From Drosophila miranda (lineage: Eukaryota; Arthropoda; Insecta; Diptera; Drosophilidae), in NCBI RefSeq assembly GCF_003369915.1, contig NC_046677.1:24756913-24820912 (forward strand): a DNA stretch of 64,000 bases. The letters run 5' to 3'. Positions 19,471 through 31,260 of this stretch are shown here, one piece after another (positions within the stretch are counted from its first letter, which is position 1; each line of letters begins with the position of its first letter). The notes under the pieces were generated by a model that was not told the DNA's origin, made no database searches, and worked only from the letters and a program-made list of their open reading frames with translations. A program made the translations under genes and the position numbers.

Positions 19471-22400
19471 ATTTATTTATGTACATAATTGAGTGATCGT
19501 TATTTTTGGTGATATTTTTTCCGTCTGCCACAGTTGTATGCGGGCTATAAAGCTGATGCACTGTTCGTAGTTTTGCAGTGGGATCCAAGGGATCTTTGGC
19601 TCTGAGTTAATGCTAATTCAAACAGAAAACATTTTAGAAATCGAAACAATTTAGTTGTACTTATAGGAGTATTTAATATTCACTTATCTGCTATACTATT
19701 CAGATTCAAAAATATATTTATTAACGAGGCGTGGGCTGCTTTCCAAAGATTATTTATTGGGACCCCCGAACCAACGAAACCCTCGATTATCGCAGATCTG
19801 TTTGACTCCACAGTAAAGCTGTTCCATTCTATTCCAAGACACTCCATGGCTTTTGGCATAGGTGGAATTTTCGCGGGAAATGAACATATTTCTATAATAA
19901 ATTTTGCATATTTGATCAAATCGTGTCGAAATAGGTATTTATTCTATTTTCCCAACACGATTTCTGTAAGACATATAAGCACTTCCGTTGCATATAGTCC
20001 AATTTGATCTCCACATATTTTGAGTGGAGTGTTTTTTCTTGTTTTCATCAATGGAACGGAGTTTGCAACGATATTTGGAACATGCTTACTTCCAGCTCGC
20101 ACTCTCTTATCACTGCATCCATTAACACTTTCCGTTCGGAGAAGGCAGTTCTTATCCGCTTTGAACTTTGTTTGTGCATCGTTTACCGCTACCATTAAAT
20201 GGTTATTAAGATATGGGATAGGATCTGGGTCGTCGCGTGTAAAATGGGACACTGATTCCCCAGCAGCAGGAGCCACGCAACAGCAGTCGAGGCAATAGAG
20301 TCATAAATGTCACCACGATGCGCTCTCGATCCTGTTGTTGCACTATTTATGTGATGACAATTTATGATACTCATCAAGGAAGGTCGGCGGGGCACACCCC
20401 TGCACTGATTACCTGCACACACACACGCACACGCACAGCCCTTCAAGGATCAAGGATCTGTTTGTGTTAGCCCGTGATACCGCTCGAGTGTCAATAAATT
20501 CTCATAAACGAACGCAATTGCCTGACACTTTCCAGGGGCGCTATCGGGAGGCAGCCTAACGGACAAGTTTTTTTTGTTGGTTATACCTAGGGGCCGAGGG
20601 TCTAAGGGTTACCCCCAGGAGTCGGGGGTAGGACTGGACCTAAGTTATGGCATGAGTTTTGTTGAAATTGTCGCCTGCTTTGAGCCAAGAAAATTACCAT
20701 ACAAATGTACCTTTCTCTATACGAGTACCACTCCACTCCCAAAGAGCACTCCACTCTTTAAATCCCAGTCCCGACATGCAGTCTGGATGCACATCTGGGT
20801 GACCACAACAAAATTTACTTGGAAACAAACAAATAGTCGAATATAATAATTCATAATTCCAGATTATTACATGGTAATTTGGCTCAGAAATCTATGGAAT
20901 GGGTTCTCCATGAGGTAATACAATGGAAAAAAAGCAGGCACAGATCGATTCCATTGTCTTGGGATTCTATAACAAAGAAGGATCAACAACTTCCCATGGA
21001 ATTCCTCTTGACTTTGGAACCTCACCTCTAATCGTATTTTCGCAATTTAGCGCCAACATCTAATCCGCAAAACGAAAACGATTAATCTGAGAAGAGAAGA
21101 ACAGCAAACCAGATGAAACACGCAACCAACAGACGGACCAGAGGATTATCATCAGGTGACCTATTGTTGGCCCAAGAATAGACTTTGAGATAGAGAGAGA
21201 GAGAGAGGTTTCCCACTTTCAACCAGAACCGCCCACCATTTACTACTAGCTATTGTTGCTATTTTGACAGCCGAAAAGAAGAGCATGCCTCTCAGGTAGT
21301 CCACGCAAAATGCTAATAGGAAATGCCAGGATCATCTGGATCTTCATGGGCGTTGACGATCTTTAGACTATCCGCGAACCTTTCTCCCGAATATTGCAGC
21401 ATAATGCTTGAGCTGGGATTGGGATCGGGAACCGGGATCTGCTACTAAGCTGCGGTCGCGTGGCACTCTTGACAAAGTCAATCGATCAGATCCATCAGCG
21501 ATCATCATCATGGTCAGTGGCCAGCGTTAAGATCAAACGTCGGATCCTTTTGTCGGCATAGCTCCCCCACACCCTCGGCTTTGTTCTTGACAATTTGTGT
21601 GAAATATCTGGGTCCGTGCACTGGTCCATCATTTGTACAATTTAGCCATGCCTGGCGCTTCTCTTCAGCCAGTGTTTGCCCAATTGTTTTGGCCGTTTTC
21701 TATAGAAATTCAGCGAACTGTTTGAATTGATTTTCCTCTTTTGATGGGTGGAGTGCATCTGTGGCTCTGAGGTAATTAACCTTTCGCTGCGGCCACTTGA
21801 AAGTGGGCTTGAGCCGGACTGACTCGAGGTCTGATTACGGTGTGGAAAGTAGAGCGATTTAAATGGTAAATGTGGTAAGAGTAGAGTACCTTTTGAGTAC
21901 CGGCTATACACTCTGCGATCTAAAGGCCTTAGTAGTTGTTGCTCATTAAAAAATATGGGTTTGGAAAATAATCATGACTGAATATATCTAAAAGACTTAA
22001 TTCAAACACAAAACATTTCAGAGATCGATACAATTTTCCACACAAATTGGGTATCGATCTAGCCCCTCTGTTGGTTCTTTATAACCCACCCTATGTGGTG
22101 GTTCTCTTAAGAGAATTACACTGGTTGATGATCTTGGTTCCTTAGTTAATCGTAGAAAAATGCTGGCTGTATTTTTTGTACACAACATGATCAAGGTTTG
22201 AGCCGCATAAGCTTCAGGATTTCTATTAGATCCTCTAGAAAATATATACCGTTGTTCCTTTTTCTTTCTAGATCGACTAATTCCTTAAATGAACCGCTTA
22301 GGATCTTGTGCTCGGACTATAATTCTATCTACCATATTATTTCCACCACTAATTCCCTTCCTCTTCTTAAATTACTCATAATCACATACCTTTCTTGTAA

Positions 22401-22963
22401 TTAGCAATTGTATTTGTATGTTGAACGCATTCTTAGTTCTTTTAGTTCGGCTTAGGTCTAATTTTCCTCGAATATTAGTCTATTAGGCGGTTCGTCAGGC
22501 GGCAGATCCCCTTGACCGGTTGAGTGGGAGGAGGTTTGCGTTCTTGCCTTGTGATCCCCGCGTACTAATGCTATGATGAAATGAAATGAAATGAAAGAGT
22601 TCTCTGAGTACTTTTCTGATGTGAAATTTGTTTTAAAATGTCTCCAAAAGTGTCAGTCCCCTCGGGTTGCGCATTCTGCAGAACAGACTTTGTGGCAGAC
22701 TCGAAAACTTCTTGACACCTACCCGCAAACTCCTTTCATGTGAAAAAATCACCTCGAGGCCTCCAGCGAAAGCCCCAGCCAGTCAGCCACTTGCAAGATA
22801 TTTACGTTTGACCCAATAATAAAAGTACAATCGACTAAAATCGAAAGTTGCAAACCGCACATCGCACATCGAAATTCTTTTTCTTTGTTCTGCTGGAAAG
22901 CCAAAACGGAACGACCACTTACTAGACCACAGACATGCAATGGAGCTGGAGATATGGATGTGG

Positions 22964-22994
<31 letters not shown>

Positions 22995-23374
22995 GGGTGG
23001 AGTGGCAGCAGACCGAGCCGATCGATGCGAAAATTATGGAAATAATTCCCACATTGGGAGCCATGCTCTGCTCTGCTCTGATCTCACTGTCTGCTGCTGT
23101 ACATTTTGCGCTGGCATTTTGACCTTGGCAACAATTGTTTGGACTATAAAACGTCAATTTCAGTTTACAAAAGAGAGGTATGATTACCGGACGGTAGCCA
23201 AATGACAGGTCAAACAAAGCAGCGGCAAAGGCCACTCGAGGAGTGTCCATCTAGACCTGATCCGATCCGATCGGAGGTAGACGAGGGGCAATTAAACGTT
23301 TTTGACCGCAAGCCAATTTGGGGCACGGGCTCTCGCTCTGGCTCTGGGACTGATCTGCTTTCTGCCGATTGCTT
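19471..23374. other. Intergenic DNA upstream of amos
   Basis: About 3.9 kb lies between the transporter and the amos promoter. It contains a broken minus-strand frame (19680-20276, separate entry), CA and GA microsatellites (20410-20440, 21185-21207), a TA microsatellite (22963-22995) and an ATGAA tandem (22568-22596). A pair of similar blocks about 2.4 kb apart (AATTCAAACA(C/G)AAAACATTT at about 19615-19635 and 22000-22020) suggests old repeat copies. It probably includes amos enhancers, by position. Confidence 0.5.
19680..20276 (-). pseudogene. Possible broken coding frame of unknown origin
   Basis: A single minus-strand frame runs from about 20276 to 19680, interrupted once by an in-frame TAG at 19946-19944. 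It gives about 198 codons with fairly ordinary amino-acid composition, for example YLNNHLMVAVNDAQTKF and MECLGIEWNSFTVESNR. I do not recognise the family. Part of another frame over 20050-20160 also looks protein-like (RTAFSERKVLMDAVIREC), so a frameshift is possible. It could be a decayed gene or retrocopy, or simply chance openness. Confidence 0.25.
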
Positions 23375-23375
23375 A

Positions 23376-23430
23376 CAGGTAAAAGAGGATCAGGCCAGGA
23401 GAGCGAATCAGGTAGCAGGAGGTTTACCTG
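23376..23430. promoter_or_regulatory. Three TAGteam (Zelda-type) heptamers upstream of amos
   Basis: CAGGTAA at 23376-23382, CAGGTAG at 23409-23415, and TTACCTG (CAGGTAA on the minus strand) at 23424-23430 all lie 90-145 bp upstream of the predicted amos start site. CAGGTAG is the optimal Zelda heptamer. Confidence 0.55.
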
Positions 23431-23485
23431 AACCAGAACCTAAGCCAATCATAAAAGGGCAGCGGATCCAGCGACTCTGCCCAGC

Positions 23486-23521
23486 TATATAAAGATGTAT
23501 GACTAGCCCAGTCTGTTCAGT
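23486..23521 (+). promoter_or_regulatory. amos core promoter: TATA box and Inr
   Basis: TATATAAA at 23486-23493 is followed 33 bp later by an Inr, TTCAGTT, with +1 A at 23519. The predicted 5' UTR is about 21 nt, ending at the ATG at 23540. This spacing is canonical for a TATA-directed fly promoter. Confidence 0.8.
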
Positions 23522-23539
23522 TATCCTTCGGCCTTCAAC

Positions 23540-24160
23540 ATGTTGACCAACAACGATCTGATCGAGCAGTTCTACTACCCAAGCGAATCCCAGACGGATT
23601 TGGATTCCCATGTCCAAGTTCAAGGCATGGATGCCTTTCAGCAGTTGGAGCAGTTCATGTACCAACAGGAGCTCTGTGGCAGCGGCGACAGTCTCTCGGA
23701 TGAGACCAACAGTTGTTCCATGGAGCAGCTATACTATGACACCCCTGCTGTCCTGGGACTAGAGCACATGCTCTCTGTCCAGGCCGAGGAGCACCAGCAT
23801 CAGCAGAATCAAGCGAATTCTTTGGGCAAATGCCAGCAAAGGAGTTCCAATTACTGGACCAAGCAGCAGCATCAGCAACACGGAAGCAAGCTGTCCACTT
23901 CCATCTCCTCATCATTGTCCTCCTCATCATCATCATCTTCATCGTCTCCTGTGTGCAGTGGGGCTGTCCTTAAGAAGCGTCGCTTGGCGGCCAATGCTCG
24001 GGAACGCCGTCGGATGAATAGCCTGAATGATGCCTTCGACAAACTGCGGGATGTGGTTCCATCTCTGGGACACGATCGACGACTCTCCAAATACGAGACG
24101 CTACAAATGGCCCAGGCATATATCGGGGATCTGGTCACGCTGCTCTCAAGAGACTATTGA
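23540..24160 (+). CDS. amos: amos, atonal-family proneural bHLH factor
   Basis: This is a single-exon gene of 206 residues. Amos is the proneural factor for a subset of olfactory sensilla and some larval sensory neurons, acting in the nucleus as a heterodimer with Daughterless on E-boxes. The bHLH domain lies at the very C-terminus (about 145-203): basic region [19 protein letters not shown], helix 1, loop [11 protein letters not shown], helix 2 with [18 protein letters not shown]. It ends SRDY, as in the D. melanogaster protein. The N-terminal half is acidic and Gln/Ser-rich, with a homopolymeric Ser run (about 122-136) encoded by TCN/TCA repeats. It is slightly longer than I recall for D. 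melanogaster (198 aa). The lack of introns fits the ato/amos group. Confidence 0.96.
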   Translation: MLTNNDLIEQFYYPSESQTDLDSHVQVQGMDAFQQLEQFMYQQELCGSGDSLSDETNSCSMEQLYYDTPAVLGLEHMLSVQAEEHQHQQNQANSLGKCQQRSSNYWTKQQHQQHGSKLSTSISSSLSSSSSSSSSSPVCSGAVLKKRRLAANARERRRMNSLNDAFDKLRDVVPSLGHDRRLSKYETLQMAQAYIGDLVTLLSRDY

Positions 24161-24345
24161 ACTTTCTTCACGGGAAGTCCTTCTACGGATGGAATGGAAT
24201 GGGATGGGATGGTGTTGTAGCAACAATTTGAACCTAGTGTAAACTTATAAAGGCTGTTAGTTTTAAGGATCGTTTACTATTTTTATTTTAGTTGTAATTT
24301 TAGAGCGCTGGCTAATAAAAAATTAATAATTGAAAATTGAAACGA
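24161..24345 (+). other. amos 3' UTR
   Basis: A short 3' UTR has AATAAA at 24314-24319, about 155 bp past the stop. A GGAATGGAATGGGATGGGATGG quasi-repeat sits at about 24189-24210. Confidence 0.6.
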
Positions 24346-27300
24346 CTTTGAAGGTACAGTTTTTAAAGGAGTTTGGATTTTTCGAAATTTGAATGGTCAT
24401 GTGCTCCAAAAATGTGTCGAAAATTCAAAGATTCCTTATAATAAAAACTACGTACAAATTTCAAGTAAATCTCTCTATTATATAAAATTTATTTGGATCT
24501 TCATTGTCACCGCACAGTGGGGCCTCAGTCAAAAAGAGGTGCCAAAGTCTAATAGATAATATTCCAGAGCTTTCAATAATTGATCAATTAATTTTCAAAA
24601 ATAATCTGAATTTTAGTTAAGGAGATATGATCTTTCAGGTGGAATAAACTGTAGACTACATAACGAATAGGTCTGTTTTTTGTATCTTTTATTAGATATA
24701 TTCATTTTGATCAACACAAAAAAATACTGGTCCCTTGCCTATACAGTGCCAAAGAAAAACTTATCTTCCAAACCATTTAATTTTTGGCTTGTTTTTCAAC
24801 TTTGACTTGACTTAACAAAAATATGCCCTACATTTACCCGAGATTTTGTTTGTATGTGTTCTTTGAATATTCTTTCAAAAGCGCATTCTGCAATTCGGAG
24901 CGGATCGGCTCCTATCAAGATTTAAATGCCATATTCTTGCACGAAAAACGGGCAGATATAAAATCCCTTATAAAATCATATTTTGACCGTTCTTCTAGAC
25001 ATCGTAGCATCGTGTTCATGTGCAGACAACCTTTTGGAAGATTGCTTTTTCAAGTTCAGTTCATTTTATGAAGATATCTTCGTTCAGATGTTACTAATTT
25101 ACCAAGGGGTGCTTCAGAATTTTAAACTCTTTAAAAAATGTTCACCAATCCCGTGTGCCTGTACTCCACCGATCTCCTAGTCGAAAAGATGGAATGAACT
25201 ACAGGCGCTGTTGTCATCGCAAAAGAAGAATAACAAACAATAAGTTTAAAACATGGCACAGGCCACAATTAATTACTAACTTGATAACATGTTATTTTGA
25301 AATTAAATATAACTTATTATGAAAACAAGAACATTATTAATCATTAAATCGTAATAGTGGAGTGCAGTGTAGTCTTTTTTAAAATTATGTATGTATATTA
25401 TTTTTATAAAAATAATCCTTGGTCAATCTGTGGGAGAAATAGGATAAATACTGGTTGTATTTTTGGATAGGGTACCTCGGTTCCTCATCCGATTGTTTTG
25501 ATTTTAGCTTTTACATTTGATTTACCCTCAGATCGGCATGGGGAAAACCTATAGTCTTTATATTGACACATCCGTTGCGATCGCATCGGTCTTGCAACAT
25601 TTGTTAACATCCGCCACACTTTATCCTCTATTCTATCAAATCACCGACAGACAACCCGTCTCTCAAGGAGCGTATCCTAGTTATTCCTGAGAGCTCTCAG
25701 GCGGCACGGCTTAGTAGCGGAGTGTGCCACACCCACTAAACTAACCATACGAAAAGGTCAAAACATCACTTACCAGCACACGATTAATGAGTTCCGACTT
25801 CCGACACGACAGAAGATAGAGCGAGAGAGGGGCCGGACCTCCAAACAGAAGTGATTAAGGGCCGCAAACGTCAACAGGTAAACAGTGATCCTTAAACAGG
25901 ACCCTAGCGCTGCCTTAGATCCTTTGGCAGGATACCGACCAAATATCAATTGACTTAAACATAGTCATTTGTAAATGCTATGCGAACTATGGGAACTGTT
26001 TGTGTTTCCCCTCATTAAGCCATCGCGCTATAAACTCTAAAACAATAAAAAACGGAACAAAAGGATACAAAGATATAGTTTCAATTTTCGAATATCACAT
26101 TGACTTTTGTATTTATACAACTAAATACTCAACATTTACTTAAACTATAACTATAATAGCTATAACTAGGTTCGTAATTCTAAGGTCCAAAAGGAACTCT
26201 TCTATGTATATGGAATGCTCTTCACTAATGTTTTGAGATTAAAAAATTTAGTTTAGAGCTTATGTACAGAAACTTTCCGTAAAAATCATGCATATTTCTT
26301 TAAGTTTTTAATTAAAGTTAGAACCTAAGTTTAAAGATCATATATAATACCTTTTTAATGAGTTTAGATTCTCGCTTTAGGATCTAGTTTGAGGTTCATA
26401 GTTTAAAATGGGCTATACAAATTTGTTTCAGTCTTTGCGGGTATTATGAAATAATTGATTGGAATTTCCAAATTTGATGATCGCTAATCAAGAATCTATG
26501 TTCTTGACAAGAAAGTAAAGAAGTATTGGGTATCAGTCCAAAAGAGATTCGATTGTACTCAAAGAAGGTATTAAATAAGTAAATACTTTAAGTTTCTAGT
26601 ATTCAAAGTCTAACGTCATCATGAATTAGACATCAGTCGTTTTTCGATATTTATTAAAGGATTCTGTCGCAACTCGATTAAACATCAAAAACCTATCTGA
26701 AAAGTTGTAATCTGTCAAATCTTCAGTCGTAGTTCTTAAAGGTCAAAAATGTATCAATTAAAAACCAAAAAGGGAGCCTTAGAAAAATATATTTAAACCT
26801 TTAGTTTGGATATTTTTCGATCACATCGACAAAAAATAATAAAAAAAAACTTTAAATATGAAATTGACTAAAAGTAACGCTTGAACATTGATCCAAAGTC
26901 AGTCAAAAGGGTTCTGAAGTAAGTAAAGTCGGGTACTGCAAACTGTAGTGCGTTTATGGGTCCTTGCACCGTTTCCAGTGAATATTTAGGTAAAGAAATC
27001 AAACTTTATTGCAATTTCTTTTAACGATATCAATTTTTTTTTACTTTTGTTTTTGTGTGTTGATTTTCATGATCAAACATTAATGTGAAATATATATGCA
27101 TATACCATTATGAATATTATTACGATAAACATTTAGTGAAGAGCATAGCATACACAACTGTGGCTTTGACCCAAAGTTAAGAATTCAGTATTGTTTTTTG
27201 ACTAATTATACAACTATTTACAGTGTACTTAGGGGGGACTTAAGAACTAAGAAGCAATGGCGCATTTAACTAAATTGATAGCAAACGATATAAATACATA

Positions 27301-27500
27301 TATAGAAGCTAAGGCAACGCTCTAAACTTAAAGGTTAATTGTAAAAGATGTGTGTGGTCTTAAAAGTCTTTGCATATGGGTTTCGTTATGTCTGAAAGTC
27401 TCCCGGAAAAGAGGTCCACTGATGAGAATGATGGGGTGGTGACTCAGATCCAGATCAGCTTATTTTGCACATAATTAAATCACTCAATGGAGCTCCTCCC
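24346..27500. other. Intergenic, AT-rich, amos to the RPRD-like gene
   Basis: About 3.1 kb contains no frame with coding character on either strand. It could hold amos downstream enhancers. Distal minus-strand AATAAA signals (for example TTTATT at about 27004-27009) could extend the 3' UTR of the next gene. Confidence 0.5.
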
Positions 27501-27508
27501 ATATCATT

Positions 27509-27955
27509 TTTATTTAAACTTTAACGAGAAATCTATCAAGTATTGCAGATTAAAATTGCTTTCAATAGGTCGATAGGTCCAAAGAGACGTGGAAGAAATC
27601 TTAAATCTTAAGAGTAAAATGTTGTTTCACAGTTTCTTAAACACTTTTATATGGTTGAATTGCAATAATTTAAAATCTGTATAACCGTCTTATCAATTAG
27701 CAAACGATCAATCGTCTTAATATATATATGTATATAGACACACGATATATATTGGGTTTATATTGGCCGCCCTCCCGGGCTTAGGGATTTACGTCGGTGT
27801 TAAACTAAATCGAGCTGAGATAAGTGAGAGAGGACTACGAACTAAAACCTATTCTGGGCAAAGACGAAGGCGAAGCAGAAGGCGGCACAGCGGTCGCACG
27901 TGCTTTCTTTTGTCTGTTGTCTGTGTGTTGTGTAGTTATATAATACGTAACGTAA
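27509..27955 (-). other. 3' UTR of the RPRD-like gene
   Basis: The nearest minus-strand AATAAA is at 27514-27509, 442 nt past the stop. The frame-open run on the plus strand (27763-28398) is an antisense shadow of the Gly/Arg-rich exon. Confidence 0.5.
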
Positions 27956-30947
27956 TTACATCCAAGCTTTACCACGCATGCGCCCACGTCCACGCATCTG
28001 ACCACCGATGCTGCCGCCGCCTCCAGGCCCACCACCGCCACCGCGTGCATAGAACGGTCGTGGCCCAGGTCCGGGTCCACCATCGTAAGGTCCAGGCGGC
28101 CGCTGATAGGGTGCTCTTGGATACGGTCCCTGGTTCGACCAGCCGCGACCTCGTCCACGGCCACGCTGCTGCATGTTGTCCGGACTGTTCATGGATGGCC
28201 CGAAACGCTGATACGGAAAGGGAGCTCCATACGGCGGTTGCGGCGGCGGCGGTGCTCCCGCTCCTATATGCATTTGATTCCATGGTTGCTGCTGCTGCTG
28301 GCCAAGCGGTGAATGCTGCTGCTGCTGGTCCTGCTCCCCGGACATATCCTGCATTGGCTGGCCCAGAAAACTGTTGTTCGACTCCCAGGGATTCATGAAA
28401 TCTGTGGGGGTTTCCAAAAGTACAGGACGCGATGGCGTCAAACCACCATTGGCATCCGCATCAGCCTCCTCCAGTTCCTCCTTGGGTTCTAAATGGAGAA
28501 AATTGGCGAAAAGTTAAACAAATTTCTTAAAAATATAGAAAGCAAAGTAAACCCGACTACCTCGCAGCGACTCATCGATATCATCGTCCGACATGTCCAT
28601 ATCTATGACCATATCTGCAGGATCATAGCGTGTACCGCCATCTAAACGATCGGATTCCGATGAAGAGCCTGCAAGATAATTTGCATTATGGATTGGAAAT
28701 TTCCAGAAGACGTTTCCAACTACTTACTCGCATTGGATTTGTGCGGAGAGCTGGTCTTGGTCTTGGCATAGCTATTGCCAGGCGGAGCCATGAAGCCCTC
28801 ATCAGCAGAGCCTGGCACAATGCGATAGTCCACATCCCCACCAAAACCACCGAAATCCTAAAAATATGACATTTATGACAGGAAATTCTATGATCTATGC
28901 GCCAGTGATTCGACTACCTTATCTGCACCGCCAGGGGAACCAGTGAGGGATATAAGATTCCTATGATCTATATCTACCAGCTGGCGTGTCTTGTCCTGGC
29001 TGAGACCCAGCTTTGCCCCGAAAGTAAAGGCCGGCGGCAGCTGGAGCGTGCGATGATCCACATCCTCGGAGCCCAGTTCTGCGGAATTATTGTGCAAATG
29101 CTCGCTGTACTCTGGCGGGGCGACACTGGCCTTGCGCTCGAAATGGGGCGGTGATTGCGGCGTGGACTGCGGATTATAGGCGGAGGAACTGGCACCGCTG
29201 CTATTTAAACTGGTGTCCAGCGGCGTCCACGACATGCTCATGTTCCAGGTGCTGTTGAAGTCATCTCCTCCATTTCCGCCGCCGCCGCCGCCAGTCGAGC
29301 CAATGGATGGCGGCAATGGGGGTGGAGGCATTGGAGCGGGTGTATATTGTGCATCCTGACCGCCGCCACTATTTCCCCCATAGCCATGATGCGAGGGCAG
29401 CGGAGGCACATACTGTTCCTGGTTGTTGGAACCAAAAATCGCAGACGGTGCCAATGGACTGTCAAACTGCGAATGATTGGGATTGTATTCCCCGCCACCA
29501 CCAGACCCGCCGCCGCCCCCACCTACTCCTCCACCCAGGCCAGGTATGGAGCTGTTGTTGCCACCGCCACCACTGCCGCTGCTGTTGTTGTTGCTGTAGC
29601 TGGAGAGGGGCTCTGGTTTGTAGAAATTGGCGCTCGGCGCATAGGCCTCATCATCCGAACGCGAGCCAATTACCTCGATGGCGCTTCCCAGATCCTTCGA
29701 GTCCCGCTTGAAGTCATTGATGTCGAAAGGGAGCTTGCCGCTGTCCAAATAGCTGGAGAAACCATTCAATCCGCCGCTGAACATGTTCTAAAATTGGAAA
29801 TAAATAAAATCCTCCCATCTGCTCAGTTCCTTTCGGTTTCCTTACCATTCCCAATGGCGGACTTGTCTCGTCGGGCAGCTGGAGATCTGCATCACGCTCG
29901 GGCGATGGCGCATTTATGTCCGGCGATGGTATGGGACTTTGCAGCGTGGGTATGGTCTCATCCAGCTTCCTTTTCACAATCTTTATGCGTGTGCCGAAAC
30001 TTTTATAGGCCTAAGATGAGTGACAGAAAAATGCTACAGAGAGAGAGATCGATCAGCATTATTATAGGGACTTACACTGGCCACCACTTTGACCTCTCTG
30101 CCTTGATGCTCGTAAAACTTTTTAGCCGCCTCCACGCTGGCAAGCACTGCCTTGCGGCTCTTGATTTCGTTTTGCAAATTCTTGTTGTAGGCATTTATGA
30201 AGGCCACACAGCGTTCCACTTCCTTTTCAATGTCCCCCGAGTGGCTCTTGTCCTTGAGCTGCTGCTTGATGGTCTCGATCTCTAGATGCGGTGGCTTCGG
30301 CAGCTTCTTCATGCTCTTGTCGGTGGCCTCCGCCAGTTCCACGCACTCGCGCACCTGGGCAATGAGTGTGGCATTCTGGAACTCGTCGCTGGCATCAATT
30401 TGCGATTTCTTTGGCGGTGTAATGTTGAGCAGACCGCTGAGATCACTCAGATATTCCTCATTGTAGATTTCACGCTGTTCCCAGATCTTAAAGATGCGCA
30501 ATATCTTATCCTTGACACGTTCATCTCTGCCAAGAGAAGAGAATTTAGTATCGAGTGACTTTTAAGGGGGATTTCTGATGACTTACCGCACCATTGTGGT
30601 GGCTCTTTGGAGGGCTGTGGCCCAGCATTCCACGAATTCGTATCGCTTCCGCTTGCTATACTGTATGACATCGTTGGCCAGATAGAAGAGCACCAATCGA
30701 TGATCCACACGCACTAAAAGCACAACAGATTAAGTTCTGACTCCGGCATTAAATATGCGCACTGCGGTCGCGCCTTACCTCTTTTGAAAACGTTGAGCCA
30801 GGACTGGATGATCTTCTTATGGTTGAGGCGGTGCTGCAGGCACCAATTCGACATCTGCTGTATGCCCTCCTGTGTGTCCTTCAGCGCCTCTAGGCGCGTC
30901 TCAAAGAGCTCATCGTCAAAGGGTTCGTTTGCGCTCAATTGGGCCAT
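27956..30947 (-). CDS. RPRD1/2-like CID-domain protein (Pol II CTD binding)
   Basis: The CDS is complement(27956-28488, 28561-28668, 28728-28857, 28918-29787, 29846-30010, 30076-30526, 30587-30713, 30779-30947), 850 residues, all introns GT/AG. It has an N-terminal CTD-interacting domain (about 10-135: FETRLEALKDTQEGIQQMSNWCLQHR, HRLVLFYLANDVIQYSKRK, RVKDKILRIFKIWEQREIY). A coiled-coil region with KQQLKDKSHSGDIEKEVERCVAF follows (about 160-250). The middle is long, Ser/Gly/Pro-rich and disordered. The tail is Gln-rich, then RG-rich (RGRGRGRGW, RGGGGGPGGGG, MRGRGRMRGK). The CID plus coiled coil resembles RPRD1/RPRD2 (Rtt103/CREPT family), which bind phosphorylated Pol II CTD and act in transcription termination. 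The length and low-complexity tail favour RPRD2. From memory the D. melanogaster gene may be CG15160, not verified. Confidence 0.88.
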
Positions 30948-31260
30948 ATTACTTGCTCTGGCACTCAGCACATTACACTGTAACACGATATATGGGGGTG
31001 GATGGTGGTGGAAAATCACGATAATACAATTGTTTACAACGTTTCGTTCACGAGGGGGTCTGGTATGTCCAGACCAGGCAGCAGGAAGCAGGCGCAGCGC
31101 AGCGGCTACTTTTCAGCGTTGTATTCTTCACTCCACACGCGCACTTTTTTTCACCCCACAATTTTCTTCGCCCACGCGTATTTACCGCACCTTTGCGCTT
31201 AAACGTTAATCACCGCATTGCCGCCGAACATTTTCTCACCGATTGTCGCTTGTGCTGGTA
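30948..31260 (-). promoter_or_regulatory. 5' UTR and promoter region of the RPRD-like gene
   Basis: This is non-coding sequence upstream of ATG 30947, GC-rich relative to its surroundings, with the main transcribed part probably within 31000-31230. ATCGATA (DRE-like) lies further up at 31364-31370. No TATA box is seen on this strand at a suitable place. A 5' UTR intron cannot be excluded. Confidence 0.4.

Noticed and set aside
29307..30285. 312- and 134-codon plus-strand frames opposite the RPRD-like gene
   Set aside because: These are antisense of Gly/Ser/Pro-rich exons; low-complexity repeats keep the opposite frame open.
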